DNA of 62,826 nucleotides, from assembly GCA_031402355.1 (NCBI GenBank), contig JANNSG010000022.1, forward strand, positions 1 to 62,826, given 5' to 3'. The DNA is from JACMNW01 sp031402355 (GTDB lineage Bacteria > Pseudomonadota > Alphaproteobacteria > Rhodobacterales > Rhodobacteraceae). The position numbers were made by a program, and so were the translations under genes. The notes under the pieces are model-generated. The model was not told the origin of the DNA and made no database searches. It was given only the letters and a program-made list of their open reading frames with translations. Positions 42,788-51,612 of the stretch are shown here, piece by piece (position 1 is the stretch's first letter; every line of letters starts with the position of its first letter).

Positions 42788-43984
42788 TCAGGACACAGCG
42801 ATTTTCAACAGCTTGATCGCCGCAAAATCGCTGACGTCACCGCCGACACGCTTGAGCGCATAAAACAGCACATGCGGCTTGGCCGAGAAGGGGTCGCGAA
42901 GCACCCGGACGTCGGGGCGTTCCGCGATCGTGTAGCCGGCGTTGAAGTCGCCGAACGCGATGGCATAGGCATTGGCGGCAATATCCGGCATGTCTTCGCA
43001 AACCAGAACCGGATACCCCATCAGGCGCGACGGCTCGGCCAGTGCAAGGCCATCCGACCACATGAAGCGGCCATCGGCATCCTTCATCTTGCGCACGGCA
43101 CCCGCTGTCTTCGAATTCATCACGAAAGTCGCGTTTGCACGGTAATCAGCGGCCAGCGAATAAACCAGATTGACGATGGCATCCGCCGAGTTGGTCGGCG
43201 CAAAATCGGCCGCCGCTCCGGTCGGGACGTAACCGATGTTGCCCCATGTCCAGGTCGCATCCGCAACCTTTGGCGGCAGCAAGAAACCCTTCGGCTTGTC
43301 GATGCCGTCGCCGTTGACAAACGCCGCAGATTCCGCCCGGATGAAACGCTCGGCGATCTTTCCGGCAAGCCAGCCCTCGACGTCAAAAGCACTGTCATCC
43401 AGCAAACGCTGGCTGGCCTTCGGCATCGCCGACAACTGATGCAGACGGATCGAGATGCGCTCGATGATCGGCGTCGCGGTTTCCGTGGTCGACGCGGTTT
43501 CCGTCGCCCAGCCCGATCCTACGTCCGAGCGGTCGATCAGCACGTCAAACGACGTGGCCTCGACATTCACGACATTTGCGATCGCGCGAACCGACGCCGT
43601 CGATGACAGCATCGACATGATGGTATCGGCGGTTTTCGGGTCGATCAGATAGCCGCCATCCGCAGCGACTGCCGTGCTCAGCGCTTTGCCTTCCAAGGTC
43701 AGCCCGCGCAGGCCATCATCATCGCCCGAACGCAAGTAGGCGCCAAAGGCTTTCTTGTGGGGCACATCCACATCGGCATTGGCCTGCAACGCAGGGCGCC
43801 CGTAGGTCATTGTCTTTCGATCCAGCATGGTCTGTCGCTCTTCCTGTTGTTGCATTGCAGTCTTTACTTCACCCTGAAAGATATTGAATTCTTTCATAAA
43901 ACCCGTCATGGCGGCTTTCACGTCCGCAGCCGGTCCGGTTGCCTGAGGCGCCTCTGCCCCAGGCCGTGATTTCGTCTCGGTCAT
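42788..43984 (-). CDS. GTA major capsid protein, HK97 fold (g5)
   Basis: This 398-residue protein is the HK97-fold major capsid. It has an N-terminal scaffolding-like coiled segment (about 20-60: FMKEFNIFQGEVKTAMQQQE) that is removed by the g4 protease, then a core with LSTAVAADGGYLIDPKTAD and RISIRLHQLSAMPKASQRLLDDSAFD. AGAGGAGA precedes the ATG. In R. capsulatus the mature capsid starts after about 100 residues; the stretch around 100-115 here is a suitable cleavage region. Confidence 0.9.
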   Translation of the reverse strand: MTETKSRPGAEAPQATGPAADVKAAMTGFMKEFNIFQGEVKTAMQQQEERQTMLDRKTMTYGRPALQANADVDVPHKKAFGAYLRSGDDDGLRGLTLEGKALSTAVAADGGYLIDPKTADTIMSMLSSTASVRAIANVVNVEATSFDVLIDRSDVGSGWATETASTTETATPIIERISIRLHQLSAMPKASQRLLDDSAFDVEGWLAGKIAERFIRAESAAFVNGDGIDKPKGFLLPPKVADATWTWGNIGYVPTGAAADFAPTNSADAIVNLVYSLAADYRANATFVMNSKTAGAVRKMKDADGRFMWSDGLALAEPSRLMGYPVLVCEDMPDIAANAYAIAFGDFNAGYTIAERPDVRVLRDPFSAKPHVLFYALKRVGGDVSDFAAIKLLKIAVS

Positions 43985-44002
43985 CCAAATCTCCTCTGCG
44001 TT

Positions 44003-44584
44003 TCAGTCCTTGATGCGATGCTCGCGCAGTTGCGCCAGACTTTCGCGCGCCTCGTCAAAAATGGCGGCCAGATCGCGCCAGCTTTCGTCGGAACTCTCAG
44101 CCTTTGCTGCGACGCGGGCTTCTGCCAGCATCGGAAAGGTCACCAGTGACACTTCCCACAGCTCAACTTCGGCCAATAACCGCTGCCCCTTGGCATCACG
44201 TTCCGCCCGCAGCGTTCTGTATCCAATGGACAATCCGTCAATCGCCCCCGCTGCCAGCAAGGCCGCCGCTTCCCGGCCCCGCTCAACTTCGCTCAGGATG
44301 CGGCCTTTCACATACAGGCCTTTGGCGTCTTCGCGCACCTCTTCCCAGACGCCAATCGGCTGGCCAGGATCATGCTGCCACAGCATCTTGACCCGCCGCC
44401 CCTGCGCCGCCAGCGCCTTCAGAGACGCCGCATAAGCGCCGCTCTGTACCGTGTCGCCGCCCTGGTCACGGTGGCCAAACAGCGAAGCGTAACCTTCAAC
44501 CACATGCCCGTCGGTCACCAGAATTCCGGCATCTGGGCGGTGGAACTTGCGTTCCGGTGCGCCAAAATCATGAATATTCGCCAT
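44003..44584 (-). CDS. GTA prohead protease, HK97 family (g4)
   Basis: This 193-residue serine protease of the HK97 prohead family has the His in KMLWQHDPGQPIG and the Ser in AIDGLSIGYRTLR. It trims the capsid N-terminus during maturation. The ATG at 44584 follows GAGGTG; the GTG at 44593 is an alternative. It starts shortly after the g3.5 stop and precedes g5 by 18 bases. Confidence 0.88.
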   Translation of the reverse strand: MANIHDFGAPERKFHRPDAGILVTDGHVVEGYASLFGHRDQGGDTVQSGAYAASLKALAAQGRRVKMLWQHDPGQPIGVWEEVREDAKGLYVKGRILSEVERGREAAALLAAGAIDGLSIGYRTLRAERDAKGQRLLAEVELWEVSLVTFPMLAEARVAAKAESSDESWRDLAAIFDEARESLAQLREHRIKD

Positions 44585-44589
44585 TTCTT

Positions 44590-44835
44590 TCACCTCATTG
44601 CTGCGGTCAAAAGCGTCTCTGCCACCTGCGCCAGCAGAAAGGCAGCCACGCCGTAAACACCCACCCAGATGCGCTTTTCCAAGCGGTCCAGGGCGCCTTC
44701 AATCTGGCCAAGCCGGTATTCAAGCCCCGCCCAACGTTCTTCAGCCACCCGTTCGTTGGCCTCAATTCGGGCCGAGGCCGCGTCAAAACTGTCGTATAGA
44801 TACCGCGATCCCGCGGCTTCCTTGCGCACCGTCAT
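44590..44835 (-). CDS. GTA small head-formation membrane protein (g3.5)
   Basis: This 81-residue protein matches the GTA head formation protein (g3.5) family. It has a long amphipathic helix (RIEANERVAEERWAGLEYRL) and a C-terminal hydrophobic helix (VGVYGVAAFLLAQVAETLL). Coupled by ATGA to g3. Its exact role in head assembly is not known. Confidence 0.8.
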   Translation of the reverse strand: MTVRKEAAGSRYLYDSFDAASARIEANERVAEERWAGLEYRLGQIEGALDRLEKRIWVGVYGVAAFLLAQVAETLLTAAMR

Positions 44836-46007
44836 TCATCCGCAACCCGTGGCAGGCCCAGCAACATCCGCTTTTCCGCCTCGGTCAGAAAAGTAGCCGC
44901 CCCGACCCGCGCCCATTGCTGGTCGCGCTCCACCGCCAATGCGGGGATCTGGTCCAGATCGGGCTTCAACTCCACAAACTCACCGCTGAACCCCGACAGC
45001 CAATGCGAAATCGCGGCGGTAACTTTCCAAACCACAGGCAACACTGTCAGTCGGTAAAACGCCCGGTTTGCTTCCTGGTAGTTGGCGTAGGTGGCATCTC
45101 CCGGAATACCCATCAGCATGGGTGGCACCCCGAACGCGATGGCAATTTCGCGCGCCGCCGATTCCTTGGTTTTCTGAAACTCCATGTCAGACGGGCTAAA
45201 TCCCATCGGTTTCCAATCAAGGCCGCCTTCCAGCAACATCGGCCGCCCGGCATTGCGGGCCCCTTGATGATGCGCCTCCATTTCGGAAATCAGCCGGTCA
45301 TACTGATCGGCTGACAGCTGCGATTGCCCATCAGCACCCTTGTAGACAATCGCCCCCGATGGCCGTGCCGCATTGTCCAGCAAGGCCTTCGACCACCGCG
45401 CCGCCGCAACATGCACATCCACCGCCACCGCCGCGGCCTGCATCGGCGAAAAGCCGTAATGGTCATCTTGCGGGTGGAAAGTTCGGATATGGCAGATCGG
45501 CGCTACGTCGCCCGTCATGTCAAAGCGGTGCTTTCTGGCCCCCACCGTATAGTCATAGGCCACAGGCCAGCCATCCGCCCCCGGCACCAATGCCATCCGG
45601 TCAGACCGCAGCACATGCAATTCCCCCGGCAGCAGTGCCGGTCCTGGAACCGCTTCCAGATAGGCATTGCCCGATAACAACAATTGGCCGTAAACCGCTT
45701 CCAGAAACTCCGCCCGCCCCTGCGCCAAATTCGGCCGTGCCAACAGGTCCAGCAACGGATGCAGATCATAGCGCCGGTTGCGGTCTTGCAGATTTAGCGG
45801 CAAGGCCGCTGCCGCTTCAGCAATCAGCTTGACCGCCCGAAACCCGATCGGATTGCCAAGAAACCCGGTTTTGGTCAGGCTGACCACATCGCGGGCACTC
45901 CAGGCCACGCGCCCCGATCCCTGATAGGCAATCACCGGCCCTGTGGCGGATGCTTTTTGTTCCGGCGCTGGCCGCTGCTCCGTCCGCCGCAGAAAATCGA
46001 ACACCAT
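44832..46007 (-). CDS. GTA portal protein (g3)
   Basis: This 391-residue HK97-family portal forms the DNA gate in the capsid. Typical text: VVSLTKTGFLGNPIGFRAVKL, GNAYLEAVPGPALLPGELHVLR, LLDNAARPSGAIVYKG, and PGDATYANYQEANRAFYRLTVLP. It is separated from g2 by 217 bases and overlaps g3.5 by four bases. Confidence 0.9.
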   Translation of the reverse strand: MVFDFLRRTEQRPAPEQKASATGPVIAYQGSGRVAWSARDVVSLTKTGFLGNPIGFRAVKLIAEAAAALPLNLQDRNRRYDLHPLLDLLARPNLAQGRAEFLEAVYGQLLLSGNAYLEAVPGPALLPGELHVLRSDRMALVPGADGWPVAYDYTVGARKHRFDMTGDVAPICHIRTFHPQDDHYGFSPMQAAAVAVDVHVAAARWSKALLDNAARPSGAIVYKGADGQSQLSADQYDRLISEMEAHHQGARNAGRPMLLEGGLDWKPMGFSPSDMEFQKTKESAAREIAIAFGVPPMLMGIPGDATYANYQEANRAFYRLTVLPVVWKVTAAISHWLSGFSGEFVELKPDLDQIPALAVERDQQWARVGAATFLTEAEKRMLLGLPRVADE

Positions 46008-46224
46008 GCCACCTCATTTTTCATCAGGCAAAAGCCCACCCTGCCAAGACCCGGACCGGCTCCCGACGCTTTTCGTTCTGGCCTGAACTCAGGCACTGAT
46101 CTTGTTGACATCACTCTAACCCAGGGTTGGAAAACATCCGTTACCGCAGCGCGCGCTGGTTCGGCTTCGCCGCAACCCCTCGCTTTCATTTTGGCAAAAA
46201 TATCCTCGCCGAAGGCCAGAAAGT
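46008..46224 (-). other. Non-coding gap between g2 and g3
   Basis: This 217-base interval is the largest gap within the GTA cluster. Just past the g2 stop is a T-rich run in the minus strand (GGCGAGGATATTTTTGCC at about 46213-46196), a motif that recalls short elements after genes in Rhodobacteraceae. No protein frame with support. It may weaken transcription between terminase and head genes. Confidence 0.45.
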
Positions 46225-47574
46225 TTACTCTCCCAGCGTCCGCATTCTTGGCCTGCGCCAGGTCTGTGCGGGCTCGATCATCACATCGGTCAAAGCCCAG
46301 ACCAGCGCGTCCACCCGGTCCGGGCTGCCCCGTCCGCGATATCCTTGCGCGGTCATGCGGCACATCTGATCCTCCAGATCGCCAAGCCCCCTCAGATGCG
46401 AAACCCGCCCCTGTTCATACAAGGCCGCCACCGGTTCTGCGCGGGCCACCTTACCCCGCGATGCACGCACCGCCCGATATGACACCAATGGGTCAATCTG
46501 GCGGATGACCGATTCCACCAGATCACCGCCCTGATTGACCTCGGCCACCAGCCTGTCCGCGCCATGCCGGCGCAGTGCTTCCAGCGCCACCCGCGCCCAG
46601 GCGTCGGGACTGGCGCCCTGCACGGATGCATCCTCCAGAACCACGGCCCGCCAATCCTGCGGCGGCCCGTTGGTGCAGGCCCCCACCACCACTATTCCAC
46701 AGGCATCAGACCCTCCGTGCCCGGTCACCGGCGGGTCAATCGCCACCACTATCCGGTCCAAAGCCGGGGCTGCGTCCTTGCGCTGCGCCTCCAGCCGGGC
46801 GCTGGTCCACAAAGCACCCTCCTCATCCTCCAGCATCAGCCCGTCCAGTTCCTGCCGCCCCATCCGGGTGCCTGCATAGCGCGACCGTACTTCCTCCAGA
46901 AATGACGCCGCCAGATAGGCCCGGTTGGCCTCGGTAGGGGCATGGGTCAGAACAGTTGACGGGTTTTTCAGGATCGCCTTCAGCGTTGCCACATTGCGCG
47001 GCGTGGTGGTCACCACCTGCTGAGGGTTGCGCCCAAGACGCAGCGCGAACTGCAACATGTCCCAGGTCTCTTCCGCCCGCTTCCACTTGGCCAGTTCGTC
47101 CACCCAGGCCGCATCGAACTGCGGCCCGCGCAGGCTTTCCGGCTCATGCGCGGAAAACAACTGCGCCACTGCACCATTGGGCCAGACCAGCCGCTTGCGG
47201 CCCACCTCCCAGTCCGGTCGCCGGTCGGGGGGCGAACAGGCCAGAATGCCACTTTCGCCAAACACCATCACTTCACGCGCCTGATCAATGGTTTCGGCCA
47301 CCAGTGCCAGATGCCGGGCACGCCCCGCATCCTGTGGCCCGGCGCCTTCAACCTGACTGCGCACCCATTCTGCACCGGCGCGCGTTTTGCCAGCCCCCCT
47401 GCCCCCCATGATGACCCAGGTTTTCCAGGCTCCTTCCGGCGGAAGCTGATGCGACAACGCCCAGAACTCGAACATCCACGGCAGGGCAGCCAAGGCATTC
47501 TCGCCCAGGCCTGCCAGAAACTCATCCACCACTTTCGGCGTCGCGGAGGCAAGCCAGGCGGCGCCCGATTTCAT
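46225..47574 (-). CDS. GTA large terminase subunit (g2)
   Basis: This 449-residue terminase large subunit packages random host DNA. The ATPase has Walker A-like VIMGGRGAGKTRAGAEWVRS near 54-73 and Walker B-like FDAAWVDELAKW near 150-160; the nuclease domain has VVAIDPPVTGHGGSD and later Asp residues including SPDRVDALVWALTDV. The ATG at 47574 gives the family start (KSGAAWLASATP); the longer frame to 47667 runs deeper into g1. The start lies within the end of g1. Confidence 0.9.
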   Translation of the reverse strand: MKSGAAWLASATPKVVDEFLAGLGENALAALPWMFEFWALSHQLPPEGAWKTWVIMGGRGAGKTRAGAEWVRSQVEGAGPQDAGRARHLALVAETIDQAREVMVFGESGILACSPPDRRPDWEVGRKRLVWPNGAVAQLFSAHEPESLRGPQFDAAWVDELAKWKRAEETWDMLQFALRLGRNPQQVVTTTPRNVATLKAILKNPSTVLTHAPTEANRAYLAASFLEEVRSRYAGTRMGRQELDGLMLEDEEGALWTSARLEAQRKDAAPALDRIVVAIDPPVTGHGGSDACGIVVVGACTNGPPQDWRAVVLEDASVQGASPDAWARVALEALRRHGADRLVAEVNQGGDLVESVIRQIDPLVSYRAVRASRGKVARAEPVAALYEQGRVSHLRGLGDLEDQMCRMTAQGYRGRGSPDRVDALVWALTDVMIEPAQTWRRPRMRTLGE

Positions 47575-47848
47575 CCCGCGCCGCGTCAAAGTCGAGCGTC
47601 CCGCCGGGGGCGATCCCACTTGCATGCTTGCGAAGCTTGTCAACTCTTGTCCTTTCATCCATTGCAACCTGGAACGCCTGCTTCAGATCCTTGACCACTG
47701 CGGTCGCCGCTCTGATGTCTGCCGTCTGCCCGTCGCGAACCGCTTTCAACGTCCGCGTCAGTTCTTCGGCTATGTCCCGGTAAAGCCCTTCAGCTGCCGC
47801 CAGCAAATCCACCGGCGGCTCATCCCCTGCAGAGAATTTTATTGTCAT
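47522..47848 (-). CDS. GTA small terminase-like protein (g1)
   Basis: This 108-residue protein matches GTA g1, the small terminase. It starts MTIKFSAGDEPPVDLLAAAEGLYRD-like and has a helical core EELTRTLKAVRDGQTADIRA. The ATG at 47848 fits the family length (about 107); the frame is open to 47929. It overlaps the g2 start by about 50 bases. It should be the first gene of the GTA transcript. Confidence 0.82.
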   Translation of the reverse strand: MTIKFSAGDEPPVDLLAAAEGLYRDIAEELTRTLKAVRDGQTADIRAATAVVKDLKQAFQVAMDERTRVDKLRKHASGIAPGGTLDFDAARDEIGRRLACLRDAESGG

Positions 47849-48010
47849 CTGTCGTTCTAACCGCCTCTCATGCCACTCCCGCACGAGCAAATCAAAAAAC
47901 GGCACCGGGGCTGCCCCCGGGCCGTTCAAATGCTTCTCCTAGCATCAGAAATTTCTACTACAGAGCGTTCGCAATGTCAAATACACGCCCCTCGGTTGAT
48001 CGGTCGCCGT

Positions 48011-48026
48011 CTTAACCAAGTCTTTA
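48011..48026. promoter_or_regulatory. CtrA-like site upstream of the GTA cluster
   Basis: TTAA-N7-TTTA at 48012-48026 differs by one base from the CtrA consensus TTAA-N7-TTAA. It is about 165 bases upstream of g1 in the g1-mltG gap, where the GTA promoter is expected. GTA expression depends on CtrA in Rhodobacter, in part through GafA, so the site is plausible but not proven. Confidence 0.35.
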
Positions 48027-48076
48027 TGCGACAGCCAACCTGCAGCCGGTCCAGGGGCAGACTTGGCCCCGACTGT

Positions 48077-49255
48077 TCAGTCCCCCTGAACCCCGGTTGC
48101 CCCTTCCACACCCTGTGCCGCCTCGATGGCGCGCCACTTGGCCACGTTCACATTATGCTCTTCCAAAGTGGCCGCAAAGGCATGTCCGCCAGTGCCATCC
48201 GCCACAAAAAAGATATAGGGAGTCGTATCGGGGTTCAGCGCCGCCTCGATCGACAGCTTGCCCGGGTTCGCAATCGGGGTCGGCGGCAGCCCATCAATCA
48301 CATAGGTATTGTAGGGCGTCTCGCGCCTAAGCTCGCTTTGCCGCAACCCCCGGCCCAGCGCGCCCTCACCCTTGGTCAGCCCGTAAATCACCGTAGGGTC
48401 GGTCTGCAATTTCATCCCCTGCGCAATTCGGTTCAGGAACACGGATGCCACCTGCCTGCGCTCCTCCGGCACCCCGGTTTCCTTTTCCACAATCGACGCC
48501 ATGATCAGCGCCTCCTCGGGCGTCTTGTAGGGCAGATCGCTGGCCCGCGCGGCCCACATATCGGCCAGGATCAGTTTCTGGCTGTCCTGCATGGCAACCA
48601 GCAAAGCCGTCCGGTCGCTGCCCTTGTCCACTTCATACCCATCAGGCGCCAACGAGCCTTCGGGCGGAATCGCAGCCACGGCCCCTTCCATGAAATCTGC
48701 CCGCTTCAGACTTTCAACCACCTGCCAACTGGTCACACCCTCGGCCAGGGTCACCTGCCAGCGCATGTCATCATCCGCTGCAGCCTCGATGTATTCAGCG
48801 GGGATGGCATCCGCAGCCGGATCAAACTTCACCACATCGACATAGCGGTTGTCGGCCGGATCCAGTTCACGCAGAACGATTTGCGAACTGGTCACACCGA
48901 TCCGGAAATTCACTTCGCGGCCGCAGGTTGATTGCCCGCCCGCTGTCAGAATATCCAACACCGCCTGCATTGAAGACGCTGGGGGCACCAGATAGCTGCC
49001 AAACTTCAGCCCGGCCGCCTTTTCCGAATAGTCCGCCCCGATCCGGAAGATGCGCGCATCGCTGACCGCACCTTGATCTTCCAAAGACCGGCTGACGGCG
49101 CTCAGCGAGGCCCCCTTTTCAACCTTTACACAGACCGACGCCGCCAGCGGCCCGGCTTGGGTAAACTGCTTTCGCCCCCAGGCCAGAGTCGCCGCCAGCG
49201 CGATCAGGGCCACAATGAACAGCGTCAGCGCGTTTGAGGCAACAGACCGCCACAT
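48077..49255 (-). CDS. mltG: Endolytic transglycosylase MltG (YceG)
   Basis: This 392-residue inner-membrane enzyme has one N-terminal helix (about 10-26), then LysM-like and YceG catalytic domains. The catalytic Glu is in ASIVEKETGVPEERRQV, with LQTDPTVIYGLTKG after it and GLPPTPIANPGKLSIEAALNP near the end. It cuts nascent glycan strands in the periplasm and limits their length. Older annotations call it aminodeoxychorismate lyase. Its ATG overlaps the fabF stop (TGATG). The position between fabF and the GTA cluster is shared by other Rhodobacteraceae as I recall. Confidence 0.9.
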   Translation of the reverse strand: MWRSVASNALTLFIVALIALAATLAWGRKQFTQAGPLAASVCVKVEKGASLSAVSRSLEDQGAVSDARIFRIGADYSEKAAGLKFGSYLVPPASSMQAVLDILTAGGQSTCGREVNFRIGVTSSQIVLRELDPADNRYVDVVKFDPAADAIPAEYIEAAADDDMRWQVTLAEGVTSWQVVESLKRADFMEGAVAAIPPEGSLAPDGYEVDKGSDRTALLVAMQDSQKLILADMWAARASDLPYKTPEEALIMASIVEKETGVPEERRQVASVFLNRIAQGMKLQTDPTVIYGLTKGEGALGRGLRQSELRRETPYNTYVIDGLPPTPIANPGKLSIEAALNPDTTPYIFFVADGTGGHAFAATLEEHNVNVAKWRAIEAAQGVEGATGVQGD

Positions 49256-50517
49256 CAGCCAGTCACCCGGCCAAGAACCAAACTCGCATTGGTGCCGCCA
49301 AAGCCGAACGAATTTGAAAGCGCTATGTCAATGCGCCGTTTGCGCGCAACATTCGGCACCAGATCGATCACCGGCGTCACCGCCGGATTGTCCAGATTGA
49401 TGGTCGGCGGCGCCACCTGGTCGCGCAACGCCAGAATACAGAAGATCGCTTCAATCGCGCCCGCCGCCCCCAGCAAATGCCCGGTCGCCGACTTCGTCGA
49501 TGACATCGACGCATGTGCGGCCGCATCCCCCATCAGCCGCTCTACCGCCGCCAGTTCGATCACATCCGCCATGGTCGAAGTGCCATGCGCATTGATATAG
49601 TCGATCTGCGCTGGTTCAAGACCCGCCCTCGCCAAGGCCGCTTTCATCGCCCGAAACGCGCCATCGCCATCTTCTGCCGGGGCCGTAATGTGGTAGGCAT
49701 CGCCCGACATGCCATAGCCCAGAACCTCGGCATAGATCTTGGCACCCCGCGCCACTGCGTGTTCATATTCCTCCAGCACCACTGCACCGGCACCCTCACC
49801 CATCACGAATCCGTCGCGGTCGGCATCATAGGGACGGCTGGCCTTGGTCGGATCATCGGCCCGCTTGGTCGACAGCGCCTTGCAGGCATTGAACCCGGCA
49901 ATGCCGATCTCGGATATCGGGCTTTCTGCACCGCCCGCCACCATCACATCGGCATCTCCCCACTGGATCAACCGGGCCGCATCGCCAATTGCATGGGCCC
50001 CCGTCGAACAGGCCGTTACCACTGAATGGTTCGGCCCCTTGAAGCCAAACCGGATCGACACCTGACCCGAGATCAGATTGATCAAGGAACTGGGAATAAA
50101 GAATGGCGACACCCGCTTTGGCCCGCGCTCCTTGATCAGCACGGCCGTATCCGCAATCGCACTTAAGCCGCCAATGCCAGACCCCATCATCACGCCCGTC
50201 CGGCAGCGCGCGTCCTCGTCAGGCGGCACCCAGCCTGCGTCGCGCACGGCCTGCACCGCTGCTGCTACGCCGTATAGAATGAAATCGTCGACCTTGCGTT
50301 GGTCCTTCGGCTCCATCCAGTCATCAGGATTGAACGTACCATTGCTGCCATCGCCACGCGGCACTTCGCAGGCGTATTGCGTCACCACATTGCTGGTATC
50401 AAACCGTGTGATTGCCGCCGCCCCGGACCCACCTGCAATCAGCCGCGCCCAGGTGTCTTCCACCCCGCAGGCCAGCGGCGTTACCATTCCCAAACCCGTG
50501 ACAACCACTCGACGCAT
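49255..50517 (-). CDS. fabF: Beta-ketoacyl-ACP synthase II (FabF)
   Basis: This 420-residue condensing enzyme elongates fatty acyl-ACP with malonyl-ACP. The catalytic triad is visible: Cys in VTACSTGAHAIGDA near 168, His in NAHGTSTMADVIE near 308, and His in SATGHLLGAAGAIEA near 345, with FGFGGTNASLVLGR at the end. It starts 99 bases after the GNAT stop and is coupled to mltG. Confidence 0.93.
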   Translation of the reverse strand: MRRVVVTGLGMVTPLACGVEDTWARLIAGGSGAAAITRFDTSNVVTQYACEVPRGDGSNGTFNPDDWMEPKDQRKVDDFILYGVAAAVQAVRDAGWVPPDEDARCRTGVMMGSGIGGLSAIADTAVLIKERGPKRVSPFFIPSSLINLISGQVSIRFGFKGPNHSVVTACSTGAHAIGDAARLIQWGDADVMVAGGAESPISEIGIAGFNACKALSTKRADDPTKASRPYDADRDGFVMGEGAGAVVLEEYEHAVARGAKIYAEVLGYGMSGDAYHITAPAEDGDGAFRAMKAALARAGLEPAQIDYINAHGTSTMADVIELAAVERLMGDAAAHASMSSTKSATGHLLGAAGAIEAIFCILALRDQVAPPTINLDNPAVTPVIDLVPNVARKRRIDIALSNSFGFGGTNASLVLGRVTG

Positions 50518-50616
50518 ACACGCCTCCCGAAGTTTCTTTATTGCAGGTTTAGATACACGGCGCTTAGGTGCTGCGCAACATGACGCCCCCGCAGAAGCAG
50601 CTTTGCGCCTTCCAAT

Positions 50617-51135
50617 TCAACAAAGGCGCGCTAACAGCTGCACCGCATCACCGCCAAATTCTGTTTCTCGGGTCCGAAGATAGCCAAACTTCGCCGCCAA
50701 CGCCAATGACACCTGATGCGCCGGATCGATCATCGCACTGCTGGTGCCGCCAAAGGGCTGCGCATCAAACCACCCATGCGCCGCTGCCACTGCCTCCGGA
50801 CCGTAGCCCTGACCTTGTGCAGCGGTGCCCAGCACCCATCCGGCCTCCGGCACGTCATCGAAATCGGGCCCGAGGCCGCGCCGCGCATGAAAAAACCCGG
50901 TGCAGCCCAGCAAGGCTGCGTCAGATCTGCGATATACGCCCCATTGACCGATCCCTTCCAGCACCCACGATCCGGCATTGCGCAAGAACGCCCCCCAGCT
51001 TTCGCTGTCGCTGCGTGGCTTGCCGCCGATAAACCGCACCACTTCGGGCTCTCGCCAGATTTCGGCAAAGGCCGGGAAGTCCGCCCGCTCCATGCCACGC
51101 AGGATCAGCCGTTCGGTTTCGATCATCGGAACCAT
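50617..51135 (-). CDS. GNAT-family N-acetyltransferase (RimJ/RimL type)
   Basis: This 172-residue GNAT protein begins MVPMIETERLILRGMERADFP, the usual RimJ-like start, and has the acetyl-CoA loop VLGTAAQGQGYGPEAVAAA near 110-128. The ATG at 51135 has GGAGA seven bases before it. It lies between acpP and fabF; the acpP terminator overlaps its upstream region, so it likely depends on read-through or its own promoter. The substrate is unknown. In other Rhodobacteraceae fabF usually follows acpP more directly, so this gene may be an insertion. Confidence 0.8.
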   Translation of the reverse strand: MVPMIETERLILRGMERADFPAFAEIWREPEVVRFIGGKPRSDSESWGAFLRNAGSWVLEGIGQWGVYRRSDAALLGCTGFFHARRGLGPDFDDVPEAGWVLGTAAQGQGYGPEAVAAAHGWFDAQPFGGTSSAMIDPAHQVSLALAAKFGYLRTRETEFGGDAVQLLARLC

Positions 51136-51151
51136 TGCAACGTCTCCAAAC

Positions 51152-51180
51152 AAAAACGGCACCCCGAAAGGAGTGCCGCA
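51152..51180 (-). terminator. Rho-independent terminator after acpP
   Basis: On the minus strand, CGGCACTCC pairs with GGGGTGCCG around a TTTC loop, followed by TTTTT (51156-51152). It is 25-50 bases past the acpP stop and just before the GNAT start, so acpP is probably transcribed alone at high level. Confidence 0.85.
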
Positions 51181-51204
51181 TTGTAGCCAGCAGGCGAAAG
51201 CGTC

Positions 51205-51438
51205 TTAGGCTGCTTCCGTGATGAACTTGACCGCGTCACCAAAGGTCTGAATGGTTTCGGCGGCGTCATCTGGGATCTCGATCCCGAATTCTTCTTCAAA
51301 GGCCATGACCAACTCGACGGTATCAAGGCTGTCGGCACCCAGATCATCGATGAACGACGCATTGGCCGTCACCTTTTCACCCTCGACGCCAAGATGTTCG
51401 ACGACGATTTTCTTCACTCGATCAGCGATGTCGCTCAT
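51205..51438 (-). CDS. acpP: Acyl carrier protein
   Basis: This 77-residue acidic protein carries the phosphopantetheine Ser in GADSLDTVELVMAFEEEFG, the classical ACP motif. It is the central carrier of fatty acid synthesis. The gene sits between fabG and fabF and ends in a strong terminator. A 174-base gap to fabG should contain its promoter. Confidence 0.95.
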   Translation of the reverse strand: MSDIADRVKKIVVEHLGVEGEKVTANASFIDDLGADSLDTVELVMAFEEEFGIEIPDDAAETIQTFGDAVKFITEAA

Positions 51439-51612
51439 GTCACTTCCTCATAGGTTGCGGGTCTTTGCCCAGTCTTCAAAGATGCCCGATCCGGGCGGTT
51501 TTCCCATATCAAAATGGGCCACCAAGACCAGGTCCGGGCGTACTCAGCGCGCCTATAGCAAGCGCCTTGCCCCTATGCAAATGCTTTCCCATGCGGCAGC
51601 GCAGCAAGTCGC

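Noticed and set aside
33767..47848. Ordinary temperate prophage
   Set aside because: No integrase, repressor, replication or lysis genes and no attachment sites; the gene order is that of Rhodobacteraceae GTA.
47870..48931. Plus-strand frame of 353 codons opposite mltG
   Set aside because: Runs through the GTA promoter gap and the mltG antisense; no domain or start signal.
48077..49255. Aminodeoxychorismate lyase (PabC)
   Set aside because: An old misannotation of YceG proteins; the N-terminal membrane helix and EKETG motif identify MltG.
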